A stretch of 64,000 bases of DNA from Ectothiorhodospira shaposhnikovii (GTDB lineage: Bacteria; Pseudomonadota; Gammaproteobacteria; Ectothiorhodospirales; Ectothiorhodospiraceae): NCBI RefSeq assembly GCF_016584105.1, contig NZ_NRSM01000015.1, forward strand, positions 27,405 to 91,404, read 5' to 3'. Below the pieces are notes generated by a model, which worked only from the letters and a program-made list of their open reading frames with translations, did no database searches and had not been told where the DNA came from. Position numbers and translations under genes: made by a program. Shown one piece after another: positions 10,186 to 18,867 of the stretch. Every line of letters starts with the position of its first letter. The stretch's first letter is position 1.

Positions 10186-10899
10186 ATGTCCGAGAGCCAT
10201 CACAACGTCGACGCCGCCGAGATTGCCAAGTTTGGTGACATGGCCCACCGCTGGTGGGACCCCAACGGCGAATGCCGTCCCCTGCATGAAATCAACCCCC
10301 TGCGTCTGGACTACGTCGATGAAGGCTGCGGCGGACTCAAGGGCCTCAAGGTCCTGGATGTGGGCTGCGGCGGTGGCCTGCTCTCCGAAGCCATGGCCCG
10401 GCGCGGCGCCCAGGTCACCGGTATCGACATGAGCGAGGCCGGTCTGGGCGTGGCCCGCATGCACCTGCTGGAATCCGGCCTGGAAGTGGATTACCGGCAG
10501 ACCTCCGCCGAGGCGCTGGCGGAAACCATGCCCGGTGCCTTTGACGTGGTCACCTGCATGGAAATGCTGGAGCATGTTCCCGACCCGGGCTCCGTGATCC
10601 ACGCCTGCGCCCGCCTGGTGAAGCCCGGCGGCCATGTCTTCTTCGCCACCCTCAACCGCACGCCCCAGGCCTTCGCCATGGCCATCCTGGGCGCGGAATA
10701 CCTGATGCGCATGCTGCCCAAGGGCACCCATGAATACGCCCGCTTCGTCCGTCCATCGGAGATGGAGCAATGGATGCGTGAGGCCAGCCTGACCCTGAAG
10801 GAACTGATGGGCATGCACTACCAGCTGCTCTCCGGCACCTACCGTCTTGGACCCGGCGTGGATGTCAACTACCTGGCCCACGCCGTCCGCGAGGCATAG
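10186..10899 (+). CDS. ubiG: Ubiquinone biosynthesis O-methyltransferase
   Basis: This SAM-dependent methyltransferase of about 237 aa does both O-methylations of ubiquinone synthesis. It opens with NVDAAEIAKFGDMAHRWWDP, the UbiG signature, followed by motif I VLDVGCGGGLLSEAMARRG and the CMEMLEHVPDP motif. The start at 10186 is chosen to match the usual N-terminus; an upstream GTG at 10147 would add 13 residues. No clear ribosome site is seen at either. It lies between the MTA/SAH deaminase and mupP, as in Pseudomonas. Confidence 0.94.
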   Translation: MSESHHNVDAAEIAKFGDMAHRWWDPNGECRPLHEINPLRLDYVDEGCGGLKGLKVLDVGCGGGLLSEAMARRGAQVTGIDMSEAGLGVARMHLLESGLEVDYRQTSAEALAETMPGAFDVVTCMEMLEHVPDPGSVIHACARLVKPGGHVFFATLNRTPQAFAMAILGAEYLMRMLPKGTHEYARFVRPSEMEQWMREASLTLKELMGMHYQLLSGTYRLGPGVDVNYLAHAVREA

Positions 10900-10939
10900 G
10901 CCGAAACATCGGCCCAGACTCACCCGGGGAGATCAGTCC

Positions 10940-11635
10940 ATGCCCAGTCGCGCCCCATTGCGTACCGTGCTGTTCGACCTGGACGGCACCCTGGCGGACA
11001 CCGCCCCCGACATGTATGCCGCCCTGATCGCCCTGCAACGGGAACAGGGCGTGCCGGCACTGCCCTTCGAGAACGTGCGCAACCAGGTATCCCACGGCGG
11101 CGCGGCGCTGGTCAGACTGGCCTTTCCCGACGCCGAGGGGGATCACTTTGAAACCCTCAGGCAACGTTTCCTCGACCTTTACGCCGAACACTACCTGTGC
11201 CTGGAAACCCGCCTGTTTCCCGGCATGGAGACGCTGCTCCAGGCCATCGAGGAGCAGGGACTGAACTGGGGCATCGTCACCAACAAGCCGGCCTGGCTCA
11301 CCGATCCGCTGGTGCGCGCCATGGACCTGCACCGGCGCGCCGTCACCGTCATCAGCGGTGACACCACTCCCCAGCGCAAGCCCCATCCCATGCCCATGCT
11401 GCTGGCCTGTGAACAGGCCGCCTGCCAACCGGCCGAATGTCTGTACGTGGGAGATGCCGAGCGGGACATTCAGGCCGGACGCGCCGCCGGAACCCACACC
11501 CTGGTGGCCCTCTACGGCTATATCGACGACGCCCAGGCACCCGCCACCTGGGGCGCGGATGCCGCCATCGATCACCCGGAGCAGATCCTCCCCTGGCTCC
11601 CCGCCGAGCCCGGGCTGGGGGTCGCCTCCCGATGA
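10940..11635 (+). CDS. mupP: HAD phosphatase, MupP / phosphoglycolate phosphatase type
   Basis: This HAD hydrolase of about 231 aa has all four motifs: FDLDGTLADTAPDM (nucleophile Asp), VTNKPAWL, the Lys in QRKPHP, and VGDAERDIQAG. The C-terminal pattern YGYI...WGAD..IDHP resembles Pseudomonas MupP, which dephosphorylates N-acetylmuramic acid 6-phosphate in peptidoglycan recycling, and the gene order ubiG-mupP agrees. Phosphoglycolate phosphatase (Gph), useful in a CO2-fixing phototroph, is the main alternative and cannot be excluded by sequence alone. ATG 10940 has a GGGGAGATC leader. Confidence 0.78.
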   Translation: MPSRAPLRTVLFDLDGTLADTAPDMYAALIALQREQGVPALPFENVRNQVSHGGAALVRLAFPDAEGDHFETLRQRFLDLYAEHYLCLETRLFPGMETLLQAIEEQGLNWGIVTNKPAWLTDPLVRAMDLHRRAVTVISGDTTPQRKPHPMPMLLACEQAACQPAECLYVGDAERDIQAGRAAGTHTLVALYGYIDDAQAPATWGADAAIDHPEQILPWLPAEPGLGVASR

Positions 11636-13116
11636 ACAGGCATCTGCGCCTGGGCATCGCCCTGATCGCGGTGCTGCTCATGGCCCTGGCCTGGTGGATG
11701 GTACTGGCCGCCGAACGGGGCGTGCAGAGCCTGTCCCTCACCCGGGACGGCGTCCCCGTCACTCTGCTGCTGCCCGCCGTGAGCGAGCCGGCGCCGGGCG
11801 TGGTGATGGCCCACGGCTTTGCCGGTTCTGAACGCCTGATGCGCCACTGGGCCCTGACCCTGGCCCGCGCTGGCGTAGTGGTGGCCTTGCCGGACCTGAG
11901 TGGTCACGGCCGCAACCAGACACCCCTGGACTGGTGGAACGATCCTGAACAGTTCCAGCGCGACGTCCAGACCGCCCTGGATCTGCTGCTGAGCCGCCCT
12001 GAAGTGGATCACCGGCGCCTGGGGCTACTGGGGCACTCCCTCGGAGCCGGGGCCGCCATCGACGCCGGCAAGCTCCGCCTGGACGATGTCAGCGCCGTGG
12101 TGGCCATCTCCCCCGGCCAGAGCGAGGTCGGCCCGGGCAGCCCCCGCAACCTGATGCTCATGGCCGGCGCCTGGGAAGGCCCCTTCCTGGCAGCGGCGAA
12201 GACCCTTCTGGAACAGGCCGGCGGCGAGGGAGGAAATCCCCTGCAGGGCACTGCCCGTACCCTTACCGTCATTCCCCATGCCGAGCATATCGGCATCCTG
12301 TTCCGCCACGAGGCCCACACCGCCTCCCTGGCGTGGTTTGACCGGATCTGGGATCTTTCGGCCCCGGCCGTTTCCCCCAACCCCACCCTTGCCTGGTGGC
12401 TGCTGCACCTGCTGGCGGTCCTGATCCTGTGGCGCACCCTGGTCCCTCTGTTCACACCCGGAGGGGACCCCTCTTCCCTGCGGGGCATGCATCCGGACTG
12501 GCTGAATCATACCCGTCGCCCCCTGCTGCGTGCCGCCCTGAGCGGTGTCGGGGCCACCGCGGCCCTGATCGGTATCGGCGAGGTGATCTATCTGGATGGC
12601 CTGGGGGGCATCCTGGTGAGTCCCCAATTCGCCCTCTGGCTGGCCCTGGCGGGTCTGTTCTGGCTGGCCCTCGGCACCCGGCCACCCCGCCCGGAATGGG
12701 CGGACCTGGGCTGGGGAATGGTCATGTTCGGCGTGCTGATGCTGGCCTTCGGCGTGCTCGGCGCCAAGGTCTGGCTGGCCTGGTGGCCCCCGCTGCACCG
12801 CCTGCCCTATCTGCCGGTGCTGACCCTGCTGATCCTGCCCTGGGCCGTGGCCCTGTCCACCGCCCTGCTGGGGCGGGGGGGCATCCAGGGCTTCGGCCTT
12901 GGCCTGGGCATCACCCTGGTGACCATGGTCACCGTCGGCATTGCCGCCGCCGTGGTGGACGGCATGATGTTCCTGCTCATCATCCTGCCCCTGCTGCCGG
13001 TGATGCTGGCCCTGCCCCTGCTGGTGAGCCTGCCGGCACAGCGCCCCTGGGCCGGAGGGCTGGCCATGGCCGCCTTCCTGGGCTGGACCCTGACCATGAT
13101 GTTTCCGCTGATTTAA
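11632..13116 (+). CDS. Membrane alpha/beta hydrolase with C-terminal transmembrane domain
   Basis: This protein of about 494 aa starts in an ATGA overlap with mupP. An N-terminal membrane anchor (about residues 5-27) is followed by an alpha/beta hydrolase domain with the nucleophile elbow GLLGHSLGAGAA and HGFAGSE oxyanion-type loop. A His in VIPHAEHIGI could complete the triad. From about residue 245 the rest is five to seven hydrophobic helices. The substrate is unknown; esterase or peptidase activity is possible. Pseudomonas has a short-chain dehydrogenase at this place in the cluster, so this gene is a local replacement or insertion. Confidence 0.7.
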   Translation: MNRHLRLGIALIAVLLMALAWWMVLAAERGVQSLSLTRDGVPVTLLLPAVSEPAPGVVMAHGFAGSERLMRHWALTLARAGVVVALPDLSGHGRNQTPLDWWNDPEQFQRDVQTALDLLLSRPEVDHRRLGLLGHSLGAGAAIDAGKLRLDDVSAVVAISPGQSEVGPGSPRNLMLMAGAWEGPFLAAAKTLLEQAGGEGGNPLQGTARTLTVIPHAEHIGILFRHEAHTASLAWFDRIWDLSAPAVSPNPTLAWWLLHLLAVLILWRTLVPLFTPGGDPSSLRGMHPDWLNHTRRPLLRAALSGVGATAALIGIGEVIYLDGLGGILVSPQFALWLALAGLFWLALGTRPPRPEWADLGWGMVMFGVLMLAFGVLGAKVWLAWWPPLHRLPYLPVLTLLILPWAVALSTALLGRGGIQGFGLGLGITLVTMVTVGIAAAVVDGMMFLLIILPLLPVMLALPLLVSLPAQRPWAGGLAMAAFLGWTLTMMFPLI

Positions 13117-13141
13117 ACCGCTCCGGCTGCAATCCGGGCGT

Positions 13142-13939
13142 CTAGAACCACTTTCGGGGCACCATGGTCTTGCGTTCCCTTTCCCGCTCCTTCCGCATGA
13201 AGTCCTGAAAGACTTCTTCATCAAAAACCGTTCCCGCGATCACCTTGTCCTGACGCAGGGTGATGGCGATTTCCTTTGCCGGATCATAGTAAGTGGTCAG
13301 CGTCACCTTCAGGGTATCCTTGTCACGGTAACCGCTAGACAAGGGGAAGACCCTGATCTCCTGGTCAAGCCCCTCCGACTCGGTAGGCTCTCCCATGTGC
13401 ATCACCCGCCCCACATAAACCTTTCGATCCTCCATATGGAGCATCAGCACATCACCATCCCGGTAAGACCGCAGGAATAGCTCGTCCATCGGGCTATCCC
13501 TCAGGATGCCGGACATCAACACCAGCTTGTACAGCTCCTGGGGAGAACGTGTTCCGGCCACACGCCGATACCGGTACCAGACAAGTGCCCGGGCCAGAGC
13601 AACCCAGGCAAAAGCCACGACCAGCGATCCCATGGCGACAATCATCAGGAACAGACCGTCATCCTGTCGAAAACCCAGCTTGGCCAGAGTCCGACTCAAC
13701 ATGCCCAGAAAGCGCTCGACGCCTTCCGAGCAAACCATGCAGCCGGTAGCGGATGACATCAGGAAGTCGAACAGGAGGATGCCGAGAAACGCAAAAAGGG
13801 TGCACAAGGCACCCAGGTATGCACTCTTCAGATACAGCAACTGACCATCAAAACGGTGCAGCCGAAAAAAATAGTAGGGATGATGCAGAAAAACGACGAA
13901 GCCGCTGACCAGAATGGACAGTACCAGCAGCAACCACAT
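13142..13939 (-). CDS. Hypothetical membrane protein (265 aa)
   Basis: I do not recognise a family. The protein has an N-terminal membrane helix (about residues 2-20), a second near residues 40-62, and a third near 93-118, then a soluble domain of about 145 residues rich in charged and beta-forming residues. A CMVC pair lies in the loop between helices 2 and 3. The small gene at 13946-14131 ends 6 bp before its start, so the two probably form an operon. Its stop faces the alpha/beta hydrolase gene with only 25 bp between. Composition is more AT-rich than its neighbours, which may hint at a different history. Confidence 0.6.
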   Translation of the reverse strand: MWLLLVLSILVSGFVVFLHHPYYFFRLHRFDGQLLYLKSAYLGALCTLFAFLGILLFDFLMSSATGCMVCSEGVERFLGMLSRTLAKLGFRQDDGLFLMIVAMGSLVVAFAWVALARALVWYRYRRVAGTRSPQELYKLVLMSGILRDSPMDELFLRSYRDGDVLMLHMEDRKVYVGRVMHMGEPTESEGLDQEIRVFPLSSGYRDKDTLKVTLTTYYDPAKEIAITLRQDKVIAGTVFDEEVFQDFMRKERERERKTMVPRKWF

Positions 13940-13945
13940 CCTTGT

Positions 13946-14131
13946 TTACTCGATCATTTCCTTCATTTTCAGGGAAAGGGCCCGAATCTTGTCGGAATCA
14001 CGCGCATCCTCCACCGACATGGTGAGCGTGCCGCGCCCCACCACCTTCATGGAGGGCTTGTCGAATTTCCTGAGTTCTTCCCGCTCACTGTCGGTCAGTT
14101 CCAAGCCCATCTTTTGCAGCAATGTGGTCAT
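13946..14131 (-). CDS. Small hypothetical protein (61 aa)
   Basis: This small, charged, helical protein has no membrane segment: MTTLLQKMGLELTDSEREE at the start and KIRALSLKMKEMIE at the end, suggesting one or two amphipathic helices. The start has a good ribosome site (GAGG about 8 bases upstream), and the gene is closely followed by the 265-aa membrane protein gene, which together support it being real. No family is recognised. It may be a cytoplasmic partner of the membrane protein. Confidence 0.5.
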   Translation of the reverse strand: MTTLLQKMGLELTDSEREELRKFDKPSMKVVGRGTLTMSVEDARDSDKIRALSLKMKEMIE

Positions 14132-14302
14132 GGGTTGACCTCCTCAGGGGTGTTACCTGTTACATGCAACATAGCAGCTAGATAACACAGAACACCGCAA
14201 ACCACCAGATCAGGCCTCTCTCGCAGGGATATCATCTCAACCAGAAACGCCGCCCGCCCCGTCTTGCTCGGCGGAGGAAAACAGCCCCCAGGGCGCATCA
14301 CT

Positions 14303-15082
14303 TCACCAGTGCACCAACTCCCTGTAGGCGTGCCAGGTGGCATGCCCCAGAATCGGCAGGATCACCATCAATCCCAGCATCAGGGTTGCAAACCCGAAGG
14401 CCGTCAGGGCCGCCAGCAGTCCGGCCCATATCGCCATGGCGGCAGGGTTTTGAAGGACCACCCGCACACTGGTCACCACACCGTCGATGATTTCGCCGCG
14501 CCGATCCGTGATCATGGGCAGGGTAACCGCGCCGGTCATGAACACCAGCACGGCTGCAAGGGCGCCGCTGGTCATGAAGATGCCCAGAAATCCCAGGCCT
14601 TCCACAGTGCTGAACAAGGATGACCAACTGGTCTGCAACCCCGCGGGCAGACGGTCAAAAAACAGTGCCAGCATCAGGGAAGTAAAACGAATCCAGGCGA
14701 TCATGATCACCGAAAGAAATGCAATGTACAGACCGATGACAACCGGATTATCGCGCCAGGCCCGCCAGGTCTGCATGAAGGAAACCGACCGCCCCTGCTC
14801 CAGCAGACGGCTGCTTTCATAGATGCCCATGGCGGCAAGAGGACCCAACAGCAGGAACCCCGCCAGGAAGGTCAGCACCAGAAAGGGCTCGGCTCGCACC
14901 CCCCAGAGAATGGCATACCCCAGCAACACCACCATCAGCCCGTAGATCAGTCCGGGCACGGGGGCCTTCATGAAATCCCGGGCCCCCATGGATAGCCAGT
15001 GAAAAGGGCGATCACGGGAAACACGTTGCAGGATGGGTTCCGCACTTGCGGTGACGGAAGCGGAATTGAGCAATTTGTCCAT
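14303..15082 (-). CDS. DUF2189 integral membrane protein
   Basis: This 259-aa protein has about six hydrophobic helices. The N-terminal part RPFHWLSMGARDFMKAPVPGLIYG is typical of DUF2189 membrane proteins, common in proteobacteria and of unknown function. The 171 bp on its 3' side and the 168 bp on its 5' side hold no other gene; the 5' gap has a small hairpin near 15150-15168. It separates the housekeeping side from the photosynthesis genes and has no evident link to either. Confidence 0.75.
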   Translation of the reverse strand: MDKLLNSASVTASAEPILQRVSRDRPFHWLSMGARDFMKAPVPGLIYGLMVVLLGYAILWGVRAEPFLVLTFLAGFLLLGPLAAMGIYESSRLLEQGRSVSFMQTWRAWRDNPVVIGLYIAFLSVIMIAWIRFTSLMLALFFDRLPAGLQTSWSSLFSTVEGLGFLGIFMTSGALAAVLVFMTGAVTLPMITDRRGEIIDGVVTSVRVVLQNPAAMAIWAGLLAALTAFGFATLMLGLMVILPILGHATWHAYRELVHW

Positions 15083-15250
15083 GGTATCACCTCACTTCGG
15101 CGTAAGACGTCGGCAAGGACTCCCCCATGACGGAAAGGTATAGACCCGAACAGGCAACACTGCCTGTGACGGATTGCGCATTGTCAAACATTGGTCAGCC
15201 GGTGAGTTGCCGCGGAGAGATTGTGCCCGCCGGTACGCGTCAAGAAACTA

Positions 15251-16567
15251 TCAGCAGGACACCAGCGAACCCCGTAGGGCCGCCACAGTGGCGGCCCCCG
15301 TGCCGAACATGCAGATCCGCAGCTCTTCCAGGGTGTCGGCAATGAAACGGTCCAGGGCGCCCTCCCCCTGACAGGCCTTCACCAGCATGGCTCTGGCCAT
15401 GGCACCCATATCCGCCCCCAGGGCCAGGGCCTTGGCCAGCTCGATACCGTTGGTCAGGCCGCCGCAGGCAATCAGGGGCAGGGTCTGGGAAACCCGCCGC
15501 ACGTTGAGGATGCTGTCACTGGTGGGAATCCCCCATTCACCGAAGCGCTCCCCCATCAGACGCTCCCGCGAGGAATCCGCGCAGAGTGATTCCACCCGCG
15601 CCCAGGATGTCCCGCCGGCCCCGGCACAGTCGATGCCGGATACGCCGCAGGCCAGCAATTGCCGGGCGGCCTGCTCGCTGATGCCAAAACCCACCTCCCG
15701 GGCGAACACCGGCACACCGGCCTCCTTGAGTGCTTCGCAAAGCCGGCTCAACCGGTCTGCGACACCGCGAAAATCCAGGTCTCCGCCTTGAACGGCTTCC
15801 TGGATGGGGTTGAGATGGATGAACAGGGCATCGGCGCGGATCATGTCCACCGCCCGCAGGGCCTCGTCCCTGCCCCAGCCCTTCACCAGCTGAGCCGCGC
15901 CCAGGTTGGCAAACAACATGGCGGTGGGGGCCTGACTGCGCAGCTCGAAATAGCGTGCCCGACTGCCATCCTCGATACCCACCCGCTGGCTCCCCACACC
16001 CATGGCCAGCCCCCAGCGTTCGGCCGCCCGGGCCAGACGGTGATTGATCACCAGGGCACGCCGGTCCCCACCGGTCATGGGGGCGATCATCAGCGGCGCG
16101 CACAGGGCACGCCCCGCCAAAGTGACGGACAGATCGATCTGCGACAGGGCGATTTCAGGCAGGGCCTGACTGACAAAATCAAAGCGCTCCAAACCCGTCG
16201 TCTTGCGGTAAAGCGCCCGCTCGCTCAGGCAAGCCTTGATATGCCGCCCCTTGGAGCGGGGGTCACGCAGGGAAACGGCATCAAGGGTCATGGCGTCCAT
16301 GGTTCGCCGCATGCGTTGCCATAGATCCACCAGATGGGCCGCGAATCCCGCCAGCAGCCAGAAGGAGATCCAGTACCACTCCGCGCCCGTCAGCGCCGCC
16401 CGCAGGGCCAGCATGAGGGACACGCCGGCCAGCAGGAAGGGCCAGAACCTGGCAAAGGCCAGACCCCGGCCGGCAAGACGGTGCCAAAGGCCCAGCAGGG
16501 CCGCCTCCAGGACCATGGCCAGGATGATCAGATCAACGACCAGACCGGAGGCAAACCACTGGGCCAT
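15251..16567 (-). CDS. fni: Type 2 isopentenyl-diphosphate isomerase with N-terminal membrane domain
   Basis: This 438-aa protein interconverts IPP and DMAPP for carotenoid, phytyl and quinone chains. The FMN-dependent core runs from about residue 98 (RDPRSKGRHIKACL) to the end, with APLMIAPMTGG, GSQRVGIED and the flavin-phosphate loop ACGGLTNGIELAKALALGAD. The first 90 or so residues are unusual: three hydrophobic helices at about 7-26, 42-60 and 64-82, then a basic stretch. Normal type 2 enzymes are about 340-350 aa and lack them. The start has a GAGG site 10 bp after bchP, and internal Met90 or Met93 lacks a ribosome site, so the fused form is probably made. It ends the bchP-idi unit. Confidence 0.88.
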   Translation of the reverse strand: MAQWFASGLVVDLIILAMVLEAALLGLWHRLAGRGLAFARFWPFLLAGVSLMLALRAALTGAEWYWISFWLLAGFAAHLVDLWQRMRRTMDAMTLDAVSLRDPRSKGRHIKACLSERALYRKTTGLERFDFVSQALPEIALSQIDLSVTLAGRALCAPLMIAPMTGGDRRALVINHRLARAAERWGLAMGVGSQRVGIEDGSRARYFELRSQAPTAMLFANLGAAQLVKGWGRDEALRAVDMIRADALFIHLNPIQEAVQGGDLDFRGVADRLSRLCEALKEAGVPVFAREVGFGISEQAARQLLACGVSGIDCAGAGGTSWARVESLCADSSRERLMGERFGEWGIPTSDSILNVRRVSQTLPLIACGGLTNGIELAKALALGADMGAMARAMLVKACQGEGALDRFIADTLEELRICMFGTGAATVAALRGSLVSC

Positions 16568-16577
16568 GGCTCGGCCC

Positions 16578-17765
16578 TCAGACCTTGGACAGACCCAGCA
16601 GATGGCCCATGTCCTTGAAGAAGATACGGATCTGGGCCAGGGGGCGGGTCCGCACCAGCTTCTTGTACATGTAGGACTGCCAGGTCAGATCCTGTACGTC
16701 CTTGTCGCGGCAGATGGCGACGAAGCGTTCGCGGCGCTTGTCGTTGATGTACCAGAAGCGCTGCATGATGCCCAGCACCCAGAATACCTGGCCGTGCAGC
16801 TTCATGAAGCGCTTGCGGGCCAGCTTCAGGTCCGCCGGCTTGCCGGAGGTGAGGAAGCTGTGTACGGCTTCCGCCGCCAGACGCCCGCCCAGCATGGCGT
16901 AGTAGATACCCTCGCCGGAGGCGGGAGCCACCACACCGGCGGCATCCCCGGCCAGCAGCACGTCACGGCCGTTGTCCCAGCATTTCATGGGGTACAGGGG
17001 GATGGGCGCACCCTCGCAACGCAGGGTCTCGCAATCTTCCATGCCGGCGGCCTTTCTCAGTTCCTCCACGGCACCCCGCAGGGAGAAACCGCGATGGGCG
17101 GAACCGACCCCCACGCTGACGGTGTCGCCGTGGGGGAAGACCCAGGCATAGAAGTCGGGGGACAGGGAACCGCGATAATAGACGTCGCAACGCTCGGGAT
17201 CGTATTCCGCGTCCGGACGGGTGGGGCGACTGATGATCTCGTGGTAGGCGGCCACATGGGGAATCTTGTCGGCACCGGGTACTTCCTGGCGGGCCACGGA
17301 AGAGCGGGCACCATCGGCACCGATCACGGCCCGGGCGCGCACGCCCACCACTTCATCATCGGCATTCTTGTAACGCACCACGGCGGTGCCGTCGGCGTCA
17401 CGGTCGATCTTCTCATAGGTGCCCACGCGACGCTCGGCACCCGCCTGCCCTGCCCGCTCACGCAACCAGGGATCAAAGGTCTTGCGGTCCACCATGCCCA
17501 CGTAACCACCGTCGATGGGCATGTCCACCTTGCGGTCCGAGGGAGAGAACATGCGGGCGCAGCGAATCCTGGCCACCAGCACCTCTTCCGGCACGTCGAA
17601 CTCGGTCATGAGGATGGGGGGAATGGCACCGCCGCAGGGCTTGATGCGCCCTTCCCGGTCCAGCAGCAGGACCTTGCGACCAGCCCTGGCCAGATCGGTG
17701 GCGGCCGTCGCCCCCGCTGGACCACCACCGATCACGACCACATCATAGGTTTCCATTTCAGCCAT
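16578..17765 (-). CDS. bchP: Geranylgeranyl reductase of bacteriochlorophyll synthesis
   Basis: This flavoprotein of about 395 aa reduces the geranylgeranyl tail to phytyl. The N-terminal FAD motif is VVVIGGGPAGATAATDLARAG; further motifs are VIGADGARSSVARQEVPG and LLAGDAAGVVAPASGEGIYYAMLGG. The length fits BchP. ATG 17765 is chosen because AAAGGTG lies 7 bases upstream; a GTG 9 bases earlier overlaps that site. It is followed by the type 2 IPP isomerase, a common photosynthesis-cluster pairing. A strong terminator lies between it and bchG, so it may have its own promoter or depend on read-through. Confidence 0.95.
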   Translation of the reverse strand: MAEMETYDVVVIGGGPAGATAATDLARAGRKVLLLDREGRIKPCGGAIPPILMTEFDVPEEVLVARIRCARMFSPSDRKVDMPIDGGYVGMVDRKTFDPWLRERAGQAGAERRVGTYEKIDRDADGTAVVRYKNADDEVVGVRARAVIGADGARSSVARQEVPGADKIPHVAAYHEIISRPTRPDAEYDPERCDVYYRGSLSPDFYAWVFPHGDTVSVGVGSAHRGFSLRGAVEELRKAAGMEDCETLRCEGAPIPLYPMKCWDNGRDVLLAGDAAGVVAPASGEGIYYAMLGGRLAAEAVHSFLTSGKPADLKLARKRFMKLHGQVFWVLGIMQRFWYINDKRRERFVAICRDKDVQDLTWQSYMYKKLVRTRPLAQIRIFFKDMGHLLGLSKV

Positions 17766-17820
17766 TTGATTCACCTTTGTCCGGCTCCGGGCTCACTACC
17801 GCACCACGGAAAAAAGTCAT

Positions 17821-17860
17821 AAAAAAGGGGAGTCAGGCGAACGTATCGCTCGACTCCCCC
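17821..17860 (-). terminator. Intrinsic terminator between bchG and bchP
   Basis: On the minus strand the sequence reads GGGGAGTCGAGCGA, a short loop, then TTCGCCTGACTCCCC followed by six T (plus-strand A 17821-17826). This is a near-perfect stem with a T-run, directly downstream of bchG and about 56 bp before the bchP start. It should end or attenuate transcription coming from ppsR-bchG. Confidence 0.85.
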
Positions 17861-17887
17861 CCGAAAGCTACCCTGGCAATGCGCTGA

Positions 17888-18772
17888 TCACGACGCCATC
17901 AGATTCATGCTGCCCAGGGCGAAAGCCGTGATCATCATGCCGCTCACGTAGAGCGTGACACCGGTGGCGTTATACCAGGGGGCCAGGGCCTTGGGCTGCT
18001 TGAGCAGGCGCAGCATCAGTCCACCCTGAACGGCCAGCAGCACGGCGATGGCCAAGGCATGCCACAGGGCACCCCAGGAGAACAACAGCGCAATTACCAC
18101 CACCTGGGGCAGGGCCATGACCCAGCAAGCCAGACGGGCGGCACGCTCCACACCCAGTTGCACCGGCAGGGAACCCAGGCCCATGCGGGTATCCCCTTCC
18201 ACGGACTTGAAGTCGTTGAGGGTCATGATGCCGTGGGCACCGATGCTGTACAGCAGAGCCACCGCCACGATGCGCCAGTCGGGGAAGACCGCCGTCATCA
18301 CCACGGCGCCGGTGAACCAGGGCACCCCTTCATAGCAGATGGCCACGGCGGAATTTCCGTACCAGCCATTGCGCTTGAGACGGGTGGGCGGGGCGCTGTA
18401 GGCCCAGGCCAGAATCATGCCGAAAAGGGCCGCCAGAAAGCCCCAGATACCGAGCACCGTGGCCACCAGCAGGGACAGGATGGTCCAGATGATGGCGATG
18501 TACAGCCCCCAGCGTCCGGGAATCCGCCCCGAAGGAATGGGGCGATTGGGCTCGTTGATCTTGTCCACATGGCGGTCGAACCAGTCATTGACCGCCTGGC
18601 TGGTGCCGCAGATCAAAGGACCTGCCAGGACCACGCCAACGATGATGAGCCACCATCGCTCCTGCAGAGCGACACCGGATGAAACGACGCCACAGGCAAA
18701 GGCCCACATAGGCGGGAACCAGGTGACGGGCTTGAGCAGTTCGAGGACTGCGCGGGGTGCTGGTATCGACAT
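17888..18772 (-). CDS. bchG: Bacteriochlorophyll synthase (prenyl transferase)
   Basis: This UbiA-family membrane enzyme of about 294 aa esterifies bacteriochlorophyllide with geranylgeranyl (or phytyl) diphosphate. The start MSIPAPRAVLELLKPVTWFPPMWAFACG is characteristic. The first Asp-rich motif lies in NDWFDRHVDKINEPNRPIPSGR, the second in DFKSVEGDTRMGLGSLPV. Eight or nine hydrophobic helices follow the UbiA plan. The longer open frame upstream (to 18808) covers a promoter-like sequence and is rejected. It lies 95 bp after ppsR. Confidence 0.96.
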   Translation of the reverse strand: MSIPAPRAVLELLKPVTWFPPMWAFACGVVSSGVALQERWWLIIVGVVLAGPLICGTSQAVNDWFDRHVDKINEPNRPIPSGRIPGRWGLYIAIIWTILSLLVATVLGIWGFLAALFGMILAWAYSAPPTRLKRNGWYGNSAVAICYEGVPWFTGAVVMTAVFPDWRIVAVALLYSIGAHGIMTLNDFKSVEGDTRMGLGSLPVQLGVERAARLACWVMALPQVVVIALLFSWGALWHALAIAVLLAVQGGLMLRLLKQPKALAPWYNATGVTLYVSGMMITAFALGSMNLMAS

Positions 18773-18781
18773 GGCGGGTAA

Positions 18782-18808
18782 ATTATACGCGGCCCAGCGT
18801 ATCGTCAA
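18782..18808 (-). promoter_or_regulatory. Candidate promoter for bchG
   Basis: On the minus strand TTGACG (18808-18803) and TATAAT (18787-18782) are separated by 15 bp, just upstream of bchG. A TGT-N12-ACG sequence, one base off the PpsR/CrtJ consensus TGT-N12-ACA, overlaps the -35 element. The spacing is short for sigma-70, so confidence is moderate. Confidence 0.45.
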
Positions 18809-18867
18809 GCTTCATTTACACCGCCCGGAGATGCGATAAGTAATGAATCATGGACACAGGGATAAGG

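Noticed and set aside
16291..16300. Separate soluble type 2 IPP isomerase starting at Met90 or Met93
   Set aside because: No ribosome site precedes either Met, while the upstream ATG at 16567 has one; kept as an alternative only.
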